From Alphaproteobacteria bacterium UBA6187 (GTDB lineage: Bacteria; Pseudomonadota; Alphaproteobacteria; Rickettsiales; UBA6187), in contig DITJ01000015.1 in the NCBI GenBank assembly GCA_002422795.1, positions 1 through 13,488 on the forward strand: a stretch of 13,488 bases of DNA, read 5' to 3'. The notes under the pieces are model-generated. The model was not told the origin of the DNA. It made no database searches and worked only from the letters and a program-made list of their open reading frames with translations. The first letter of the stretch is position 1; each line of letters begins with the position of its first letter. This document shows, piece after piece, positions 1 through 6,447 of the stretch. Position numbers and translations under genes: made by a program.

Positions 1-29
1 TGATACAAACCTATTAAAACTTAAAATAC

Positions 30-794
30 ATGTCAAAAAAAGACCTGGACCCTAAACTTTCTACCCTTACCGAGCATCTGGCGGAGCTGCGCAAGCGCCT
101 GTTATATTCAGTTCTAGCTTTTTTTGTTATATTTTGCGGCTGTTATTTTTTTGCAGAAAATATCTATAACTTCCTGGTGTCGCCGCTTGCAGAACTATAC
201 GAAGGGGAGAAAGGAAGAAGGCTTATCTATACAGGTCTTACCGAAGCCTTCTTAACCTATGTTGAAGTGGCGTTTTATGCGGCTTTGTTTGTTTCATTCC
301 CGATAATTGCATCGCAGATTTATTTATTCCTTGCCCCTGGGCTTTATAATAAAGAGCGCAAAGTGATATTCCCGTTGCTTGTTGCGGCTCCTGTGCTTTT
401 TGCATTGGGTTCTGCACTTGCATATTATGGTGTAATCCCTATGGCATGGAAATTTTTTGCAGGTTTCGAAGTGCCAGCGGCGACAGGGCAAATGCCGATA
501 CAGTTAGAAGCAAGGGTGAGTGAATATTTATCACTTGTAATAAGCTTGATATTTGCGTTTGGCATAGCTTTCCAATTACCTGTAGTACTTACAATATTGG
601 CAAGGATTGGTGTTGTAACGGCGGATTCCTTAAAAAAGAAGCGTAAATATGCAGTTGTGCTGATATTAATATTTGCTGCAATTATGACTCCGCCTGATGT
701 GTTCAGCCAGATAGCCCTTGCAGTGCCACTTTACTTGTTATACGAATGCTCGATAATTTCCTGTAGGTTTGTGGAGAAGGGGAAAAAGGTTTAG
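30..794 (+). CDS. tatC: Sec-independent protein translocase TatC
   Basis: TatC is the multi-spanning inner-membrane receptor of the twin-arginine pathway; with TatB it binds the RR signal peptide of folded proteins and then recruits TatA. The 254-residue protein has the usual family length. It opens with the cytoplasmic HLAELRKRLL motif (about residues 16-25), then six hydrophobic stretches, the APGLYNKERK loop motif, FAFGIAFQLPV and the C-terminal MTPPDVFSQIALAVP block, all TatC hallmarks. The position of E. coli Glu170 is Gln here, which is common in other bacteria. The ATG is preceded by AT-rich sequence with no clear Shine-Dalgarno; a TGA at 1-3 may be the stop of an upstream gene (tatB would be expected) outside the window. 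serS lies downstream on the same strand, an order known from alphaproteobacteria, but a convergent lipoprotein gene sits between them. Identification is secure. Confidence 0.97.
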   Translation: MSKKDLDPKLSTLTEHLAELRKRLLYSVLAFFVIFCGCYFFAENIYNFLVSPLAELYEGEKGRRLIYTGLTEAFLTYVEVAFYAALFVSFPIIASQIYLFLAPGLYNKERKVIFPLLVAAPVLFALGSALAYYGVIPMAWKFFAGFEVPAATGQMPIQLEARVSEYLSLVISLIFAFGIAFQLPVVLTILARIGVVTADSLKKKRKYAVVLILIFAAIMTPPDVFSQIALAVPLYLLYECSIISCRFVEKGKKV

Positions 795-810
795 GCTTTG
801 TTAACAGAAC

Positions 811-1290
811 CTAGCCACGATCATCCATGTATAAAGGATATTCTTCCGTATTTTTGTAATTATTACTGCGTTTCCGTTTGCTCTTCTTTTCAAGTTCCAT
901 GTATTCTTCATCAGTAGGCGGGGTATAAAGGCAATAGCCTTCAAATGGATTTTTCGGTGCATTCCTGTATTTTTTATGCCAATTTTTTGATAGTTCCAGT
1001 GAATTATGCGTAGTCTTTTTTACTGACTTTGTTTTAGTTTCTAAAGCAATTTTATCAATTTCTTTACTATCAGCCGGTGCATTTGAAATATCTGCAAGGG
1101 ATGTTCCAAGGCAATAGCCTTCAAAAGGGTTTATAGGCGCATTCCTTAATTGCGTATGCCAGTCATTAACCATATCATTTATATTATATTCACTATTCTT
1201 GTTTAAAGGATTATTAGCACATCCGGTAAACATAAAAATACTAATTAAAATCAAGAAAATAATAATGGATTTATTTATGGATATGAACAT
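811..1290 (-). CDS. Small lipoprotein with an internal tandem motif duplication
   Basis: I do not recognise the family. Residues 5-24 form a hydrophobic signal ending in a lipobox-like FTGC, so the mature protein should start at lipid-modified Cys24. The rest is polar and Lys-rich. A 20-residue block starting at Trp44 (WH..LRNAPINPFEGYCL.T) is repeated at Trp104 (WH..YRNAPKNPFEGYCL.T), exactly 60 residues later, with 14 of 20 positions identical. Each repeat contains one Cys, so the mature protein has Cys at positions 60 and 120 besides the lipidated one. The tail after residue 130 is basic (KKSKRKR). The gene is convergent with tatC (17 bases between stops) and divergent from serS, sharing a roughly 120-base AT-rich intergenic region. 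The likely place is the periplasmic face of a membrane; function unknown. Confidence 0.8.
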   Translation of the reverse strand: MFISINKSIIIFLILISIFMFTGCANNPLNKNSEYNINDMVNDWHTQLRNAPINPFEGYCLGTSLADISNAPADSKEIDKIALETKTKSVKKTTHNSLELSKNWHKKYRNAPKNPFEGYCLYTPPTDEEYMELEKKSKRKRSNNYKNTEEYPLYMDDRG

Positions 1291-1411
1291 TAGTGTAAGA
1301 CCTGATTTAATATCTGTTTATTTATAACACTAATAATTTTTTATAAACTATTATTGTATTAAATGCTTATAGTATTATAAATAAGCTGGTTAATTTAAAG
1401 TGGGAATGAAA

Positions 1412-2689
1412 ATGCACGATATAAAAGCTATACGCAAAGATCCACATGCTTTTGATAAGGCAATGATTAAACGAGGGCTTGGCGCTGTTTCAGAAGAAAT
1501 ATTACTGCGTGATAAGCAGGTGCGTGGCGAAAAAACCAATTTACAGGAATTGCAGCAGCAATCCAATGAACTTGCCAAAAAAATTGGCGAACTGAAAATG
1601 AAAGGGTTGGATGCGTCTAGCGAAATTGAGGCATCTAAACAAGTGAAAGCCAAGCTTGCCGAGCTTAAAAACCAGTTGGTGGAAGAACAAAGCGACGTGC
1701 CAACTGAAGTGGTTGATGAGCTTTTATATACTTTGCCGAATATCCTGGCTGATGAAGTGCCAGAAGGTGATAGCGAAGATGATAATATTGAGGTTCGCAG
1801 GGAAGGCGAAAAACCGGTATTTGATTTTCATCCCAAAGAGCATTTTGAAATCGGTGAAAAACTTGGCCTGATGGATTTTGAGCAAACTGTAAAAATCTCC
1901 GGCAGCCGTTTTGTAACGCTAAAAGGTGGCCTGGCGCGGATGGAACGTGCGCTGGCTAATTTCATGCTGGATATCCATACAGAAGAATTTGGCTATACAG
2001 AATGTTCTGTGCCTATTTTAGTTAAAGAAGAAGCCATGTTCGGCACTGGCCAGTTGCCAAAATTTGCGGAGGATTCTTTTGTAACTACTGATGGTTACAG
2101 GCTTATTTCTACCTCTGAAATATCTCTCACCAACCTTGTGCGCGAATCTATCATTGAAAAAGATAAACTGCCAATGCGCGTTACCGCGTGCACACCTTGT
2201 TTCCGCTCTGAAGTTGGGGCTGCGGGCAGGGATACCACCGGAATGCTGCGTCAGCACCAGTTCTGGAAAGTTGAGCTGGTTAGCATTACGGATGAAAAAA
2301 GCTCGGAAGCAGAGCAGGAACGCATGGTAAATTGCGCTGAAGAAGTATTAAGGCGCCTTAAAATACCATACCGCGTGATGCTGCTTTGCTCTGGCGATAC
2401 CGGCTTCACAGCCACAAAAACTTACGATATTGAAGTGTGGCTGCCAGGCCAGATGCGCTACCGCGAAATATCCAGTTGCTCAAATTGTATAGATTTCCAG
2501 GCTCGCCGCATGAATGCGCGCTATAGGGCAGGGGAAAAAGATAACCGTTTTGTGCATACCTTAAACGGTACAGGCGTTGCAATCGGGCGCGCGCTTATTG
2601 CAATAATTGAAAACTACCAGAATGAAGATGGCTCAATTACAGTGCCAGATGCGCTTAAACCTTATATGGGGTGTGATAGGATTGGTTGA
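1412..2689 (+). CDS. serS: Seryl-tRNA synthetase
   Basis: Class II aminoacyl-tRNA synthetase that charges tRNA-Ser (and tRNA-Sec) with serine in the cytoplasm. From the ATG at 1412 the protein is 425 residues, the normal bacterial size. The N-terminal start MHDIKAIR is typical of SerRS and is followed by a Lys/Glu/Gln-rich stretch (about residues 28-100) that forms the antiparallel coiled-coil arm which grips tRNA. The catalytic core shows the TSE serine-binding triad (about 234-236), motif 2 in FRSEVGAAGRDTTGMLRQHQ, the SSCSNCIDFQARR block, and motif 3 in NGTGVAIGRALIAIIENYQ. In-frame GTG at 1400 and ATG at 1406 are also open, but 1412 matches the family N-terminus and has GGGA six bases upstream. 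The gene is followed by a palindromic repeat that can act as a terminator. Confidence 0.97.
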   Translation: MHDIKAIRKDPHAFDKAMIKRGLGAVSEEILLRDKQVRGEKTNLQELQQQSNELAKKIGELKMKGLDASSEIEASKQVKAKLAELKNQLVEEQSDVPTEVVDELLYTLPNILADEVPEGDSEDDNIEVRREGEKPVFDFHPKEHFEIGEKLGLMDFEQTVKISGSRFVTLKGGLARMERALANFMLDIHTEEFGYTECSVPILVKEEAMFGTGQLPKFAEDSFVTTDGYRLISTSEISLTNLVRESIIEKDKLPMRVTACTPCFRSEVGAAGRDTTGMLRQHQFWKVELVSITDEKSSEAEQERMVNCAEEVLRRLKIPYRVMLLCSGDTGFTATKTYDIEVWLPGQMRYREISSCSNCIDFQARRMNARYRAGEKDNRFVHTLNGTGVAIGRALIAIIENYQNEDGSITVPDALKPYMGCDRIG

Positions 2690-2711
2690 CTTTATTAATT
2701 AATGTGTTTAT

Positions 2712-2795
2712 CACCCCCTCACCCTAACCCCTTGCACTAGAAAAACAGTACCTATGTACTGTTTTTTCGGTCTGCAAGCCTCAAGGGAGAGGGAA
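2712..2795. repeat. C-rich palindromic repeat, copy 1, split by an inserted palindrome
   Basis: Outer parts read CACCCCCTCACCCTAACCC (2712-2730) and CCTCAAGGGAGAGGGAA (2779-2795). Joined through TCTC they would give the same unit as the copy at 2883-2925 in opposite orientation. Instead of those four bases there is a 48-base palindrome (2731-2778). CCCTCACCC/GGGAGAGGG repeats of this look are widespread intergenic elements in proteobacteria. Together with copy 2 it brackets an 87-base spacer with no gene. Confidence 0.85.
2731..2778. terminator. 48-bp nested palindrome, possible bidirectional terminator of serS
   Basis: The arms are CTTGCA (2731-2736) with TGCAAG (2773-2778) and, inside, AAAAACAGTAC (2741-2751) with GTACTGTTTTT (2756-2766) around a CTAT loop. 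The unpaired stretches CTAG and TCGGTC separate the two stems. An ACAGTAC/GTACTGT stem followed by six T on the plus strand, and preceded by A on the other, fits a factor-independent terminator working in both directions; it lies 42 bases after the serS stop. The insertion inside another repeat argues that it is also a small mobile palindrome. Confidence 0.55.
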
Positions 2796-2882
2796 CTATA
2801 CAGGTGCCGCGTGTTAAGTTTTAGTTTAAAGAATGATTTCATTTCTTTCTATTAAGCACCAATGTTTATAAGGATTCGGTCT

Positions 2883-2925
2883 AATTCCCTCTCCCTTGAG
2901 GGAGAGGGTTAGGGTGAGGGGGATT
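2883..2925. repeat. C-rich palindromic repeat, copy 2, intact
   Basis: An uninterrupted unit: CCCTCTCCC (2887-2895), loop TTGA, GGGAGAGGG (2900-2908), then the asymmetric tail TTAGGGTGAGGGGG (2909-2922). It is inverted relative to copy 1, so the two copies could pair into a long cruciform or RNA stem around 2796-2882. Its tail ends 16 bases before the surviving brnT reading frame, so this element sits at or near the point where brnT was lost. Confidence 0.85.
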
Positions 2926-2941
2926 TATACTCTGAGTATAA

Positions 2942-3043
2942 GCGCGCAACGATAAGAAGATATACATAAGGATTATAAGCTTTCGTAAGGCTAATAAAAG
3001 AGAGGCAGATAAGTATGAAAAAGAAATCAAAAGATACAAATAA
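2942..3043 (+). pseudogene. brnT: C-terminal remnant of a BrnT-type toxin gene
   Basis: A 34-codon frame without a start codon runs to TAA at 3041-3043 and translates to a peptide containing IRIISFRKANKREADKYE. This matches the conserved end of BrnT RNase toxins (RIIS.RKA..RE...YE). An in-frame TAA at 2939-2941 and the absence of any ATG/GTG/TTG show that the first roughly 60 residues are gone. None of the frames in 2690-2940 looks like the missing part. The remnant overlaps the start of brnA by 29 bases, the usual brnT-brnA arrangement. The toxin is therefore inferred to be inactive here, although a copy elsewhere cannot be excluded. Confidence 0.75.
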
Positions 3044-3305
3044 GCCGGATCCATACCTAATTGATGATGAAAATCCTGAATGGACGGATGAAATGTTTAG
3101 AAACGCGGAGCTTGCGCACATAGCTCTACCTAAATTATTCGGTAAAAAAAATGCCGAATTATTAATGAGCGGGAAGGTTGGCCGCCCTGTTGCAGAATCT
3201 CCTAAAAAACAGATAACATTACGCCTTGATGCAGAAATTATCGAAAAATTCCGTTCGCATGGCCGTGGCTGGCAATCTGAAATTAATGCAGCCTTGCGTA
3301 GTTGA
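3015..3305 (+). CDS. brnA: BrnA-family antitoxin (DUF4415), toxin partner lost
   Basis: BrnA antitoxins bind the BrnT ribonuclease toxin through their N-terminal half and repress their own promoter through a C-terminal ribbon-helix-helix. The 96-residue protein has the typical features: acidic NPEWTDEMFRNAE segment (about residues 20-33), an LPKLFG turn, then GRPVAESPKKQITLRLDAEI leading into FRSHGRGWQSEINAALR, the diagnostic C-terminal RHH sequence. The start ATG has GAGAGG nine bases upstream, and the upstream brnT stub overlaps it. With the toxin gene reduced to its last 34 codons, this antitoxin is either a leftover, a free repressor, or an anti-toxin acting on related toxins elsewhere. 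A short 59-base gap separates it from era, so both could share a transcript. Confidence 0.88.
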   Translation: MKKKSKDTNKPDPYLIDDENPEWTDEMFRNAELAHIALPKLFGKKNAELLMSGKVGRPVAESPKKQITLRLDAEIIEKFRSHGRGWQSEINAALRS

Positions 3306-3364
3306 CTGGCTACGCATCAATAATTACTAAACACAATCCAGCAAATCCCTTAGAGAATCTTTAA

Positions 3365-4258
3365 ATGACAACCAAAAAATGCTCCTATGTTGCCCTTATG
3401 GGCGCACCAAATGCTGGCAAATCAACGCTTGCTAATGCTCTTTGCGGTGTGAAGTTTTCGATAGTTTCCCCGAAAGTGCAAACCACCCGTGCTAATATGA
3501 AAGGTATCTGCATGGTGGGTGATGCCCAGCTTGTGCTGATTGATACCCCGGGTATTTTCCGCCCGAAGAAAGTGCTGGAAAAAGCTATCGTAAATGAAGC
3601 CTGGCGCGGTGTGGCTGAGGCCGATAGTTTCGTGCTTGTGGTGGATTCCGGCAAAGGTATATGCAGGGAAACGGCTGATATAATAGAAACCCTGAAGCAC
3701 CGAAATGCGCAGGCAATTTTAGTGCTGAACAAGGTGGATAATGTAAAGCTTGAAATATTATTGCCGCTGGCAAAAGAAATGGATGAAACCGGGGTGTTCT
3801 CTAGAATATTCATGATTTCAGCTTTATGCGGTGATGGCGTGGATGATTTGAAAAAACACCTTGCAGAAATTGCGCCTGATTCAGAATGGATGTTTCCGCC
3901 TGACCAGCTAACTGATGCGCCAATGCGCTTTTTAGCGGCAGAAATAACCCGTGAAAAATTATTTTATAATCTGGACCAGGAATTGCCATATTCTGTTGCC
4001 GTGGTTACAGATAGCTGGAAAGAAGGTAAGGGTATGACTACCATAAACCAGACTATTTTTGTTATGAAAGATGGGCAAAAGGCTATAATACTGGGCAAAG
4101 GCGGGGAGCTTATAAAGAAAATCGGTAAATCCGCGCGCCTGGAATTACAAACTATTATTGGCGGCAAAGTAAATTTATTCCTGTTTGTAAAGGTGCGTAA
4201 GAACTGGACTGAAAACCCACAAATGTATCATGATATCGGGATACAAATGCCGCAATAG
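3365..4258 (+). CDS. era: GTPase Era
   Basis: Era is an essential GTPase that binds the 3' end of 16S rRNA and helps 30S ribosome maturation. At 297 residues it has the expected length. The G domain shows G1 GAPNAGKS (13-20), G3 DTPG (60-63), G4 NKVD (122-125) and G5 SAL (152-154). The C-terminal type II KH RNA-binding domain carries GKGGELIKKIG (about 244-254) and ends with a LFLFVKVRKNW strand as in other Era proteins. In many proteobacteria era lies with rnc and recO; neither is present here, so this is a dispersed setting. A strong hairpin repeat lies 37 bases after the stop and may end transcription. Start ATG at 3365 gives the canonical N-terminus although no strong Shine-Dalgarno is visible. 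Confidence 0.97.
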   Translation: MTTKKCSYVALMGAPNAGKSTLANALCGVKFSIVSPKVQTTRANMKGICMVGDAQLVLIDTPGIFRPKKVLEKAIVNEAWRGVAEADSFVLVVDSGKGICRETADIIETLKHRNAQAILVLNKVDNVKLEILLPLAKEMDETGVFSRIFMISALCGDGVDDLKKHLAEIAPDSEWMFPPDQLTDAPMRFLAAEITREKLFYNLDQELPYSVAVVTDSWKEGKGMTTINQTIFVMKDGQKAIILGKGGELIKKIGKSARLELQTIIGGKVNLFLFVKVRKNWTENPQMYHDIGIQMPQ

Positions 4259-4295
4259 GTGTAATAAAAATTATGGGGGAATACAGGATATTAAA

Positions 4296-4341
4296 CTGGA
4301 TCACCCTATAATTTTACTACGTAAAATTCGGGTGATGACGA
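4296..4341. repeat. Interspersed palindromic repeat, copy A (era-ydbH gap)
   Basis: The element starts CTGGATCACCC, has an AATTTTAC/GTAAAATT inner stem, and closes with GGGTGATGACGA. It is identical to the reverse complement of 10224-10270 except for one missing T in the loop. Similarity continues to the left (GGGGGAATACAG against GGGGAATCCAG), the remains of a neighbouring second unit. The outer arms ATCACCC/GGGTGAT make it a possible transcription terminator for era. The CTGGAT...ATGACG ends resemble widely scattered palindromic repeats of alphaproteobacteria such as Rickettsia and Wolbachia. Confidence 0.88.
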
Positions 4342-4415
4342 CACACTTGTGTTAATGGTATAATTGCCTACTATAATATTATGATTTAAGAATTCCAGCT
4401 TATATTCATGTTAGT

Positions 4416-4449
4416 AATAGCGCGCCTTTGCAGGAACGCGTGCGCTATT
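4416..4449. repeat. Inverted repeat in the ydbH leader
   Basis: AATAGCGC (4416-4423) is complementary to GCGCTATT (4442-4449), with an 18-base GC-richer loop that contains further short GCG/CGC pairing. It lies 22 bases before the ydbH start codon, so on the transcript it would be a leader hairpin; no U-run follows, so it is not a standard terminator. A TATAAT at 4372-4377 upstream could be the -10 of the operon promoter, but its -35 is weak. Confidence 0.45.
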
Positions 4450-4470
4450 GCCAATTAATCGATTATAAAA

Positions 4471-5856
4471 ATGCACATAACTAAGAATACATTTAAAAAG
4501 AGTTGTTTGGCACTTTGCATAATACTTCCAATAATATTATTGTTATTGGGAGGCATTCTTTTCTGGCAATATTTACCCTATCAGAATTTCTTAAGTAAGC
4601 AGATAATTAATATATTGGAATCTAACAATATTAAAGTTTCTGCTTTGAATATTGAAAGTGCCAGCAGTTCAGAAATCGTATTTTCTAATATTAAATTGGA
4701 TGGAAATCCTGGCCTTAGCCTGGAGCATTTAAAATTAGAATATGATATATCTAAACTTGTTTCAGGAAAGTTAAACTCTGTTGAGGCTGAAAATGCCGAT
4801 GTGAATTTATATAAAAAAGATAGAAAATTTCTGGTTAGTGGATTAGAGGGCTTTTTATCTAGTGGCTCCAAAAATAATAATAAAATCCCTACAGATCAGG
4901 CGGCGCTTGAAAATATTGCTCCCACCAAAATATCGATCAGGAATTTAAATATACTCGCAAAAGATGCGGATTTTGAATTGTTTTTGCCGTTGAATTTTAC
5001 CTTTAACTTAAACCCGCAAGCCGCATTTAATGTAGATAGCACTGGTATTGACCTGAAGATAAAGCCATATCAATTAACTACCGGAAATATTAAGTTTAAT
5101 GCGGCTTTGAATAATAAAAAATGGCAAGGAGAAGTCGTTGCGCCATCAGTCAAAATAACTGGTTTACAAGCAGATTTGCCATCTTTCTTAACAAAAATAG
5201 ATTTTGTATTAGATAGCGAAAATCTATCGGCAAAAATAAATTTGAATGATGATAAGAACTTAATAATAACCAATATGGAATTATTTTTGCCAGTTGCAAA
5301 GCCAACTTTGGGAAATTTAAATATCAAACAAATCCAATTCCCCTGGGGCGGTGGTTTAATATCATCGCAATCAATTAATGTAGCGCTCGATATGAAAAGC
5401 CCTATCTTATTTAATATAAACCTTAAGAATGTTGATTTATCAGATACATTGGAGAAAATCAGTAAGGGAAAAATAAAAGGTACGGGTAAAATTAGCGGGA
5501 TGTTCCCTATAATTTACAAGCCCGATGGAACAATTATCTTAAAAGATGGCATGGCAGAAGAGATTAATGATGGTATAATATCCGTGTCCCCCGAGCTTCT
5601 TCCCGGAAATAATGCACAGCTGGAATTGGCGCGCAGCCTTTTACAAAACTTTCACTATACTCGTTTGAAAATTATAGTATCATCCAAGGGAGATAAATCA
5701 GCGATTAATCTTGAGCTTGAAGGAAAGAACCCAGATTCATCCAAGCGGCCTATAAAATTTAATATAAATTTAACGGGCGACATAATGCCTTTAATACAAC
5801 AAAGTATAATACCATTTAATGATATTAAAGAATTATTAAAACAGGAAAAACAATGA
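4471..5856 (+). CDS. ydbH: YdbH-like AsmA-family intermembrane phospholipid transport protein (short form)
   Basis: The 461-residue protein has a short cytoplasmic N-terminus and one transmembrane anchor (about residues 13-32), followed by a long, beta-rich periplasmic part of the AsmA/TamB type. The C-terminus carries the features I associate with YdbH proteins: a GTGKISG turn, PDGTIILKDG, then DGIISVSPE, LLQNFHYTRLKI and EGKNPDSSKRPIKFNINLTG. In E. coli, YdbH acts with YnbE as a bridge moving phospholipids from inner to outer membrane, partly redundant with TamB and YhdP. E. coli YdbH is nearly 900 residues, so this version is about half as long. Identification rests on the C-terminal block and on the next two genes, which are the YnbE and YdbL homologues. 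The stop overlaps the ynbE start (ATGA), indicating translational coupling. No clear Shine-Dalgarno precedes the ATG. Confidence 0.88.
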   Translation: MHITKNTFKKSCLALCIILPIILLLLGGILFWQYLPYQNFLSKQIINILESNNIKVSALNIESASSSEIVFSNIKLDGNPGLSLEHLKLEYDISKLVSGKLNSVEAENADVNLYKKDRKFLVSGLEGFLSSGSKNNNKIPTDQAALENIAPTKISIRNLNILAKDADFELFLPLNFTFNLNPQAAFNVDSTGIDLKIKPYQLTTGNIKFNAALNNKKWQGEVVAPSVKITGLQADLPSFLTKIDFVLDSENLSAKINLNDDKNLIITNMELFLPVAKPTLGNLNIKQIQFPWGGGLISSQSINVALDMKSPILFNINLKNVDLSDTLEKISKGKIKGTGKISGMFPIIYKPDGTIILKDGMAEEINDGIISVSPELLPGNNAQLELARSLLQNFHYTRLKIIVSSKGDKSAINLELEGKNPDSSKRPIKFNINLTGDIMPLIQQSIIPFNDIKELLKQEKQ

Positions 5857-6038
5857 AAACTTTATTAATTGCTTTTATAGTAGCCATTCCGGTTATGGCA
5901 TGCTCGCCTACGGTTAAGGTGCAGGCGCCTGATAAACCGATTGAAATTAACTTGAATGTTAACATTGAACACCGCATAAAAGTGGAAATAGAAAAAGATG
6001 TTAAAAAGGCGATAACTAGTAATCCAAATATTTTCTAA
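5853..6038 (+). CDS. ynbE: YnbE-like lipoprotein, partner of YdbH
   Basis: A 61-residue outer-membrane lipoprotein. The signal peptide ends at a lipobox VMAC, giving mature Cys17. The mature part (SPTVKVQAPDKPIEINLNVNI and on) closely follows the YnbE pattern: P.V...AP.KPI.INLNV.IEH...V..DV......N...F. In E. coli YnbE forms a beta-strand stack joined to the C-terminus of YdbH and so completes the bridge to the outer membrane. The start ATG overlaps the ydbH stop by four bases and has AGGA six bases upstream inside ydbH. The order ydbH-ynbE-ydbL is the conserved proteobacterial operon, and the very small size matches the family. Confidence 0.92.
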   Translation: MKTLLIAFIVAIPVMACSPTVKVQAPDKPIEINLNVNIEHRIKVEIEKDVKKAITSNPNIF

Positions 6039-6049
6039 AGGGTCATAAC

Positions 6050-6346
6050 ATGAAAAAGTCAAAATTATTCTATTCTTTCTTAATTTTATCCGCATTAATT
6101 TTAGCAGAACCTGTAATGGCGTTGGATTTACAGCAAGCACGCTCGCAAGGTATTATTGCTGAGCAGGCAAATGGGTATGTTACTGTGATAAAAAATAGCC
6201 CGGAGGCAACAAAATTAGCAAATGAAGTTAATGCTGCACGCACACAGGAATATCAGCGTATATCCAAAGAAAATGGTCAGCCTGTTGATGTGGTTGCAAA
6301 AATTGCTGCAGGAGAAATTGCAAGAAAACTTAATGCTGGCAAATAA
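6050..6346 (+). CDS. ydbL: YdbL family periplasmic protein (DUF1318)
   Basis: The 98-residue protein has a cleavable signal peptide ending VMA before LDLQQARSQG. It carries the DUF1318 pattern: LQQARSQGIIAEQANGYV, a central helix with NEVNAARTQEYQRISKENG, and PVDVVAKIAAGEIARKL. In E. coli YdbL is proposed to control YnbE self-stacking so that the YdbH-YnbE bridge stays productive. It is the last gene of the ydbH-ynbE-ydbL cluster, 11 bases after ynbE, with AAGGG seven bases before its ATG. It lacks the extra C-terminal tail seen in the E. coli protein and ends shortly after the conserved ARKL region. Confidence 0.92.
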   Translation: MKKSKLFYSFLILSALILAEPVMALDLQQARSQGIIAEQANGYVTVIKNSPEATKLANEVNAARTQEYQRISKENGQPVDVVAKIAAGEIARKLNAGK

Positions 6347-6364
6347 ACCTTATAACTACTTTTA

Positions 6365-6394
6365 TTGATATAACTGGTTGATTGAAGATATGTA
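6365..6394 (+). promoter_or_regulatory. Candidate sigma-70 promoter for the downstream lipoprotein gene
   Basis: TTGATA (6365-6370), an 18-base spacer and TATGTA (6389-6394) lie in the 101-base gap between ydbL and the next gene. A second overlapping choice is TTGATT (6378-6383), 17 bases, TACACT (6401-6406). Both are approximate; read-through from the ydbL operon is equally possible. Confidence 0.3.
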
Positions 6395-6447
6395 AAGTAT
6401 TACACTTAAGGGAAGTGAATCTTAATAGTATAGAAAGGAATTTTGCC

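Noticed and set aside
1400..1411. GTG start for serS at 1400
   Set aside because: The family N-terminus begins at the ATG at 1412, and the extra residues MGMK are not typical.
4347..4377. Promoter TTGTGT with TATAAT before ydbH
   Set aside because: The spacer is 19 bases and the -35 is poor; kept only as a remark in the leader entry.
6382..6447. Longer form of the 6448 lipoprotein from ATG 6382
   Set aside because: It would bury the signal peptide behind 22 polar residues, while ATG 6448 has AAAGGA at a proper distance.
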